A DNA stretch of 64,000 nucleotides from Globisporangium splendens (taxonomy: Eukaryota > Oomycota > Peronosporomycetes > Pythiales > Pythiaceae). Positions 61,851-64,000 of this stretch are shown here, piece after piece (the stretch's first letter is position 1; every line of letters begins with the position of its first letter). The translations under genes were made by a program, and so were the position numbers. Under the pieces are notes generated by a model, which saw nothing but the letters and a program-made list of their open reading frames with translations, made no database searches and was not told the DNA's origin. The stretch covers positions 124,001 to 188,000 of the forward strand of contig VFIW01000040.1 in NCBI GenBank assembly GCA_006386115.1. Reading direction: 5' to 3'.

Positions 61851-63647
61851 TTAGGCACTACTTTCCGCTTCGCAACGCTTGCAGTTGCACACGAATTGGT
61901 ATTCACTACAAAATGACACAAACGCATAGTAATGACAACCAAATAGTTAGTTTGCAATCCAAGTGATCCAACGACATGATTCTAGTTGCAAGGTTGCAGT
62001 ACTTACCGAAGGCATTCGCGGCGATCTTCGACATCCTGGTCGACGTCAATGTACGAAATGCAGAGCTCTTCGCCCTCCTGTTATCCGCAGAGTCACAATG
62101 AACACACAAACATATCAGGCAATCGGCTCGCAAGGTTCAGTCGTAACGCAAAGCAATCGTACCTCAATGTCGTGGACGGCAAACACGTGGGCTGCGCCGT
62201 CCTTGGTGTACAGCACGGTACAGTTTGGGTCGCAGCTGTGGTTCATGGAGCAAATGCCCGAGAAGAGCGCCGTGCCTTCGACGCCGACAAAGTCGTCGTC
62301 CATGGCGTAGACCTCGTCGTCTTCTTCGTTGTCATCTTCGTGGCTGTGCGCGTGCTCGTGTGCGTGCTCATGGCTGTGCGTGTGGTCGTGGCCATCGCAC
62401 GTGTGGCCGTCCTCGTTTTCATCGTCATGGAAGTGGATCTTGTGCTCTTCCGAAAACTTTTCGAGCGCATTCTTCACGCGCACAAGCATCTCGGGCATAT
62501 CCTTCTTGTCTTCAGACGAAGCCTCACTGAGCGCTTCGGCGAGCGCGTGGAACGGGTGGTCGATCTCCATGCTGATGTTGTTCATTTCAAACATGCCGAC
62601 GATGCGGCTGAAGGAGTCCAAGTTCAAGATCTCGTCCGCCGAGCTGAGGACCGAGTCCACGGAGAGCCCATTGAGCTCGTCCTTGGTCGCCAAGATCGCG
62701 AGGTTGTCGCGCAGACCCGTCATAAAGTGGTCAAACGTCTGGCTGAGCAAGCTCTTGAAGCGGCCGCGGTACTCTTCCAGAGTCTCGCCTTCTTCCTCGA
62801 TGTCGTCTTCCGACGTGATCACGTCCCACCATGGCATTTTGCAGAACATGTCCAGTTGCTGACGCGCCTTGGCCAAGTCATGGCTCTTGATGAAGCGCAG
62901 CAGCACCTTGGCCATGACCTTGGCTGCGAGCTGGAAGATCTCGTTGGTCACCAACGTGTGGTTGACAAAGTGGCCCATTGGCGTCTCGTTGTCCTCCGAG
63001 TGCGTGCACACGATCGCGTGGTGCTCGGCGTACGCGATCTGCTTGCATTTCTCCGAGCAGTAGATGACGCCGCACTCGCACTTGACTTGGTTGGCCGCGA
63101 GGTGGAAGACGCTGAAGTAGCTGTCTTCGGCGCTCTTGCCGCCTTCCTTCTGCAGGAACGCGACCGCGTCTTCAAAGTCCTGCTGCGTCGCGACGTCCTT
63201 CTCCTCGGCGCTCGACGCCAGCACTCTCTCCCACGCCTCCTTGCTGTTAATCAGTGGCACGAAGCAGTTTTCGCACGCATCAACGAATTCCTGACACACC
63301 AAGAGAAGTTCAGTTACACGCATCAGCAAACTGAAAAAAAGAATGCGCGCACAGCCACGTTGCACCCATTTCCAAACGAGGAGCAACTGAAGAAAGGCAT
63401 AAGCAATCCAGCACGTGTACGTACACACCTTGTTGTCTTCGTGCTGCATGGCCACGAATGGCGCTTCGGTCCAGACAGGCTCGCCGGCTTTGAGCGCCTT
63501 GGCGGCGTAGATGGCCTTTCCCTTCTTCTCGCCCGCGTAGCCGCACTGGATCGGCGCATTTTGCAAGTGGTTCTGGATCAGTTCTGCGAAGAACGCGGCG
63601 ACTTCCGGCTCATTTGGCTGCATGGTGGAGGATTCAGCAGGGGCCAT
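61851..63647 (-). CDS. SMYD-type SET/MYND-domain protein lysine methyltransferase
   Basis: Four exons on the minus strand: 63647-63429, 63290-62163, 62077-62007 and 61905-61851, giving 490 residues; all joins are GT..AG and in frame. The SET domain is split as in SMYD proteins: an N-terminal piece (KGKAIYAAKALKAGEPVW), then a MYND-like zinc site (CENC ... CECGVIYCSEKCKQIAYAEHH..C) and a long helical insert. The SET core follows (SGICSMNHSCDPNC, N423-C426; EGEELCISYIDVDQ), with post-SET cysteines C479, C481 and C484 (VCNCKRC). Substrate-binding and cofactor motifs are present, so activity is likely. A His/Glu/Asp-rich stretch (about residues 372-394; HDHTHSHEHAHEHAHSH) is inserted just before the SET core and could bind metal. 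The substrate is unknown. Confidence 0.9.
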
Positions 63648-64000
63648 TGACGATGGAAAAAAGAGCGAGTGAGTGTGCTGGACGCTGCGCGTTGGGTACT
63701 GAGGTCTCCTTCGCGCCAATCACCTCACTCGACAGACGCTTTCTTGGCTCACGTGCGCGTGGCGTGGCAGTGGCGTGGCAGTGGCGGGGAACAATCGGCG
63801 ACCGAGCGGATGGATGATGCGCGGCTGAGTTCCCTCTCGACGCAAAAAGAACAGCGCTCCCCCCTCCAGCCGTGCTTTAAACAGCCAGCCATCTGGTGAG
63901 CCATTTGTTACGTACGACTTGGCGAGGACCATCACTCCTGTCGCGCGTTTGCACCACTCACTTTCAGCTGAGACTGGTACAGGGTACCGGTTATGCACCC
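63648..64000. other. Upstream region of the SET-domain gene, window edge
   Basis: 353 bp, presumably the promoter of the SMYD-like gene. A gtggcgtggca tandem word repeats at 63762-63783. The word ggtaccggtta lies near the right edge. No gene is seen. Confidence 0.5.

Noticed and set aside
62115..63650. A 554-codon plus-strand frame opposite the SET-domain gene
   Set aside because: Shadow frame; the minus strand has MYND, SET and post-SET motifs and consistent introns.
1..64000. tRNA, rRNA, CRISPR arrays and intact transposons
   Set aside because: Looked for by eye on both strands; no cloverleaf with a conserved T-loop, no spaced identical repeats and no transposase or reverse-transcriptase motif was found. 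A computed scan (tRNAscan-SE, RepeatMasker) would be decisive.

Overview
The window looks like a compact oomycete (Peronosporomycetes, Pythium/Phytophthora-like) nuclear contig. The evidence is short genes with few, small GT-AG introns; a match to the oomycete initiator promoter consensus (GCTCATTYYNCAWTTT) upstream of several secreted-protein genes; an FYVE protein with a lipid-binding-like middle region; two GH5-type exo-1,3-beta-glucanases; a eukaryotic LpxC; and an NDUFA4/B12D (MLRQ-like) multigene family. The genus is an inference and was not tested.

Region 1 (1-35.7 kb) is mainly housekeeping. In order it holds: a 5'-truncated acidic/TPK-rich repeat protein; a bZIP factor; a four-exon HAT-repeat/RGG RNA-associated protein; a three-exon phospholipid:diacylglycerol acyltransferase; mitochondrial HSP60; a two-exon APC-family amino acid/polyamine transporter; three tandem two-exon MLRQ-like complex I small-subunit genes; an FYVE protein; a 1521-residue coiled-coil/UVR protein with a repeated FGGL-type motif; LpxC; a fourth MLRQ-like gene; PRP38; and DPH5. 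I rebuilt splice structures by matching GT..AG boundaries, reading phase and family motifs.

Region 2 (36-52.7 kb) is the striking part. It holds seven genes, six intact and one broken, for secreted proteins built on one six-cysteine domain (C-x16/17-C-x5-C-x7/8-C-x12-C-x9-C, core SPMSVEGVEG..FCV.GQ.CV) that I cannot assign to a named family. Domain number runs from one to nine. Linkers are His/Lys-rich, Ser/Asp-rich or Thr/Pro/Ala-rich. The cluster shows a 414-bp intragenic triplication, a 1.2-kb inverted gene duplication, near-identical direct repeats between copies, and a copy whose 3' third is shredded by small indels. Nearly all copies carry an initiator-like motif 35-65 bp before the ATG.

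Region 3 (53-64 kb) has a divergent pair of GH5 glucanases, an HxxxD acyltransferase-like gene with either a 54-bp intron or an in-frame stop, a decayed 2.7-kb stretch with beta-rich coding fragments, and a four-exon SMYD-type SET/MYND methyltransferase with a His-rich insertion.

I saw no tRNA, rRNA, CRISPR array or intact transposon. The first gene runs off the left edge.
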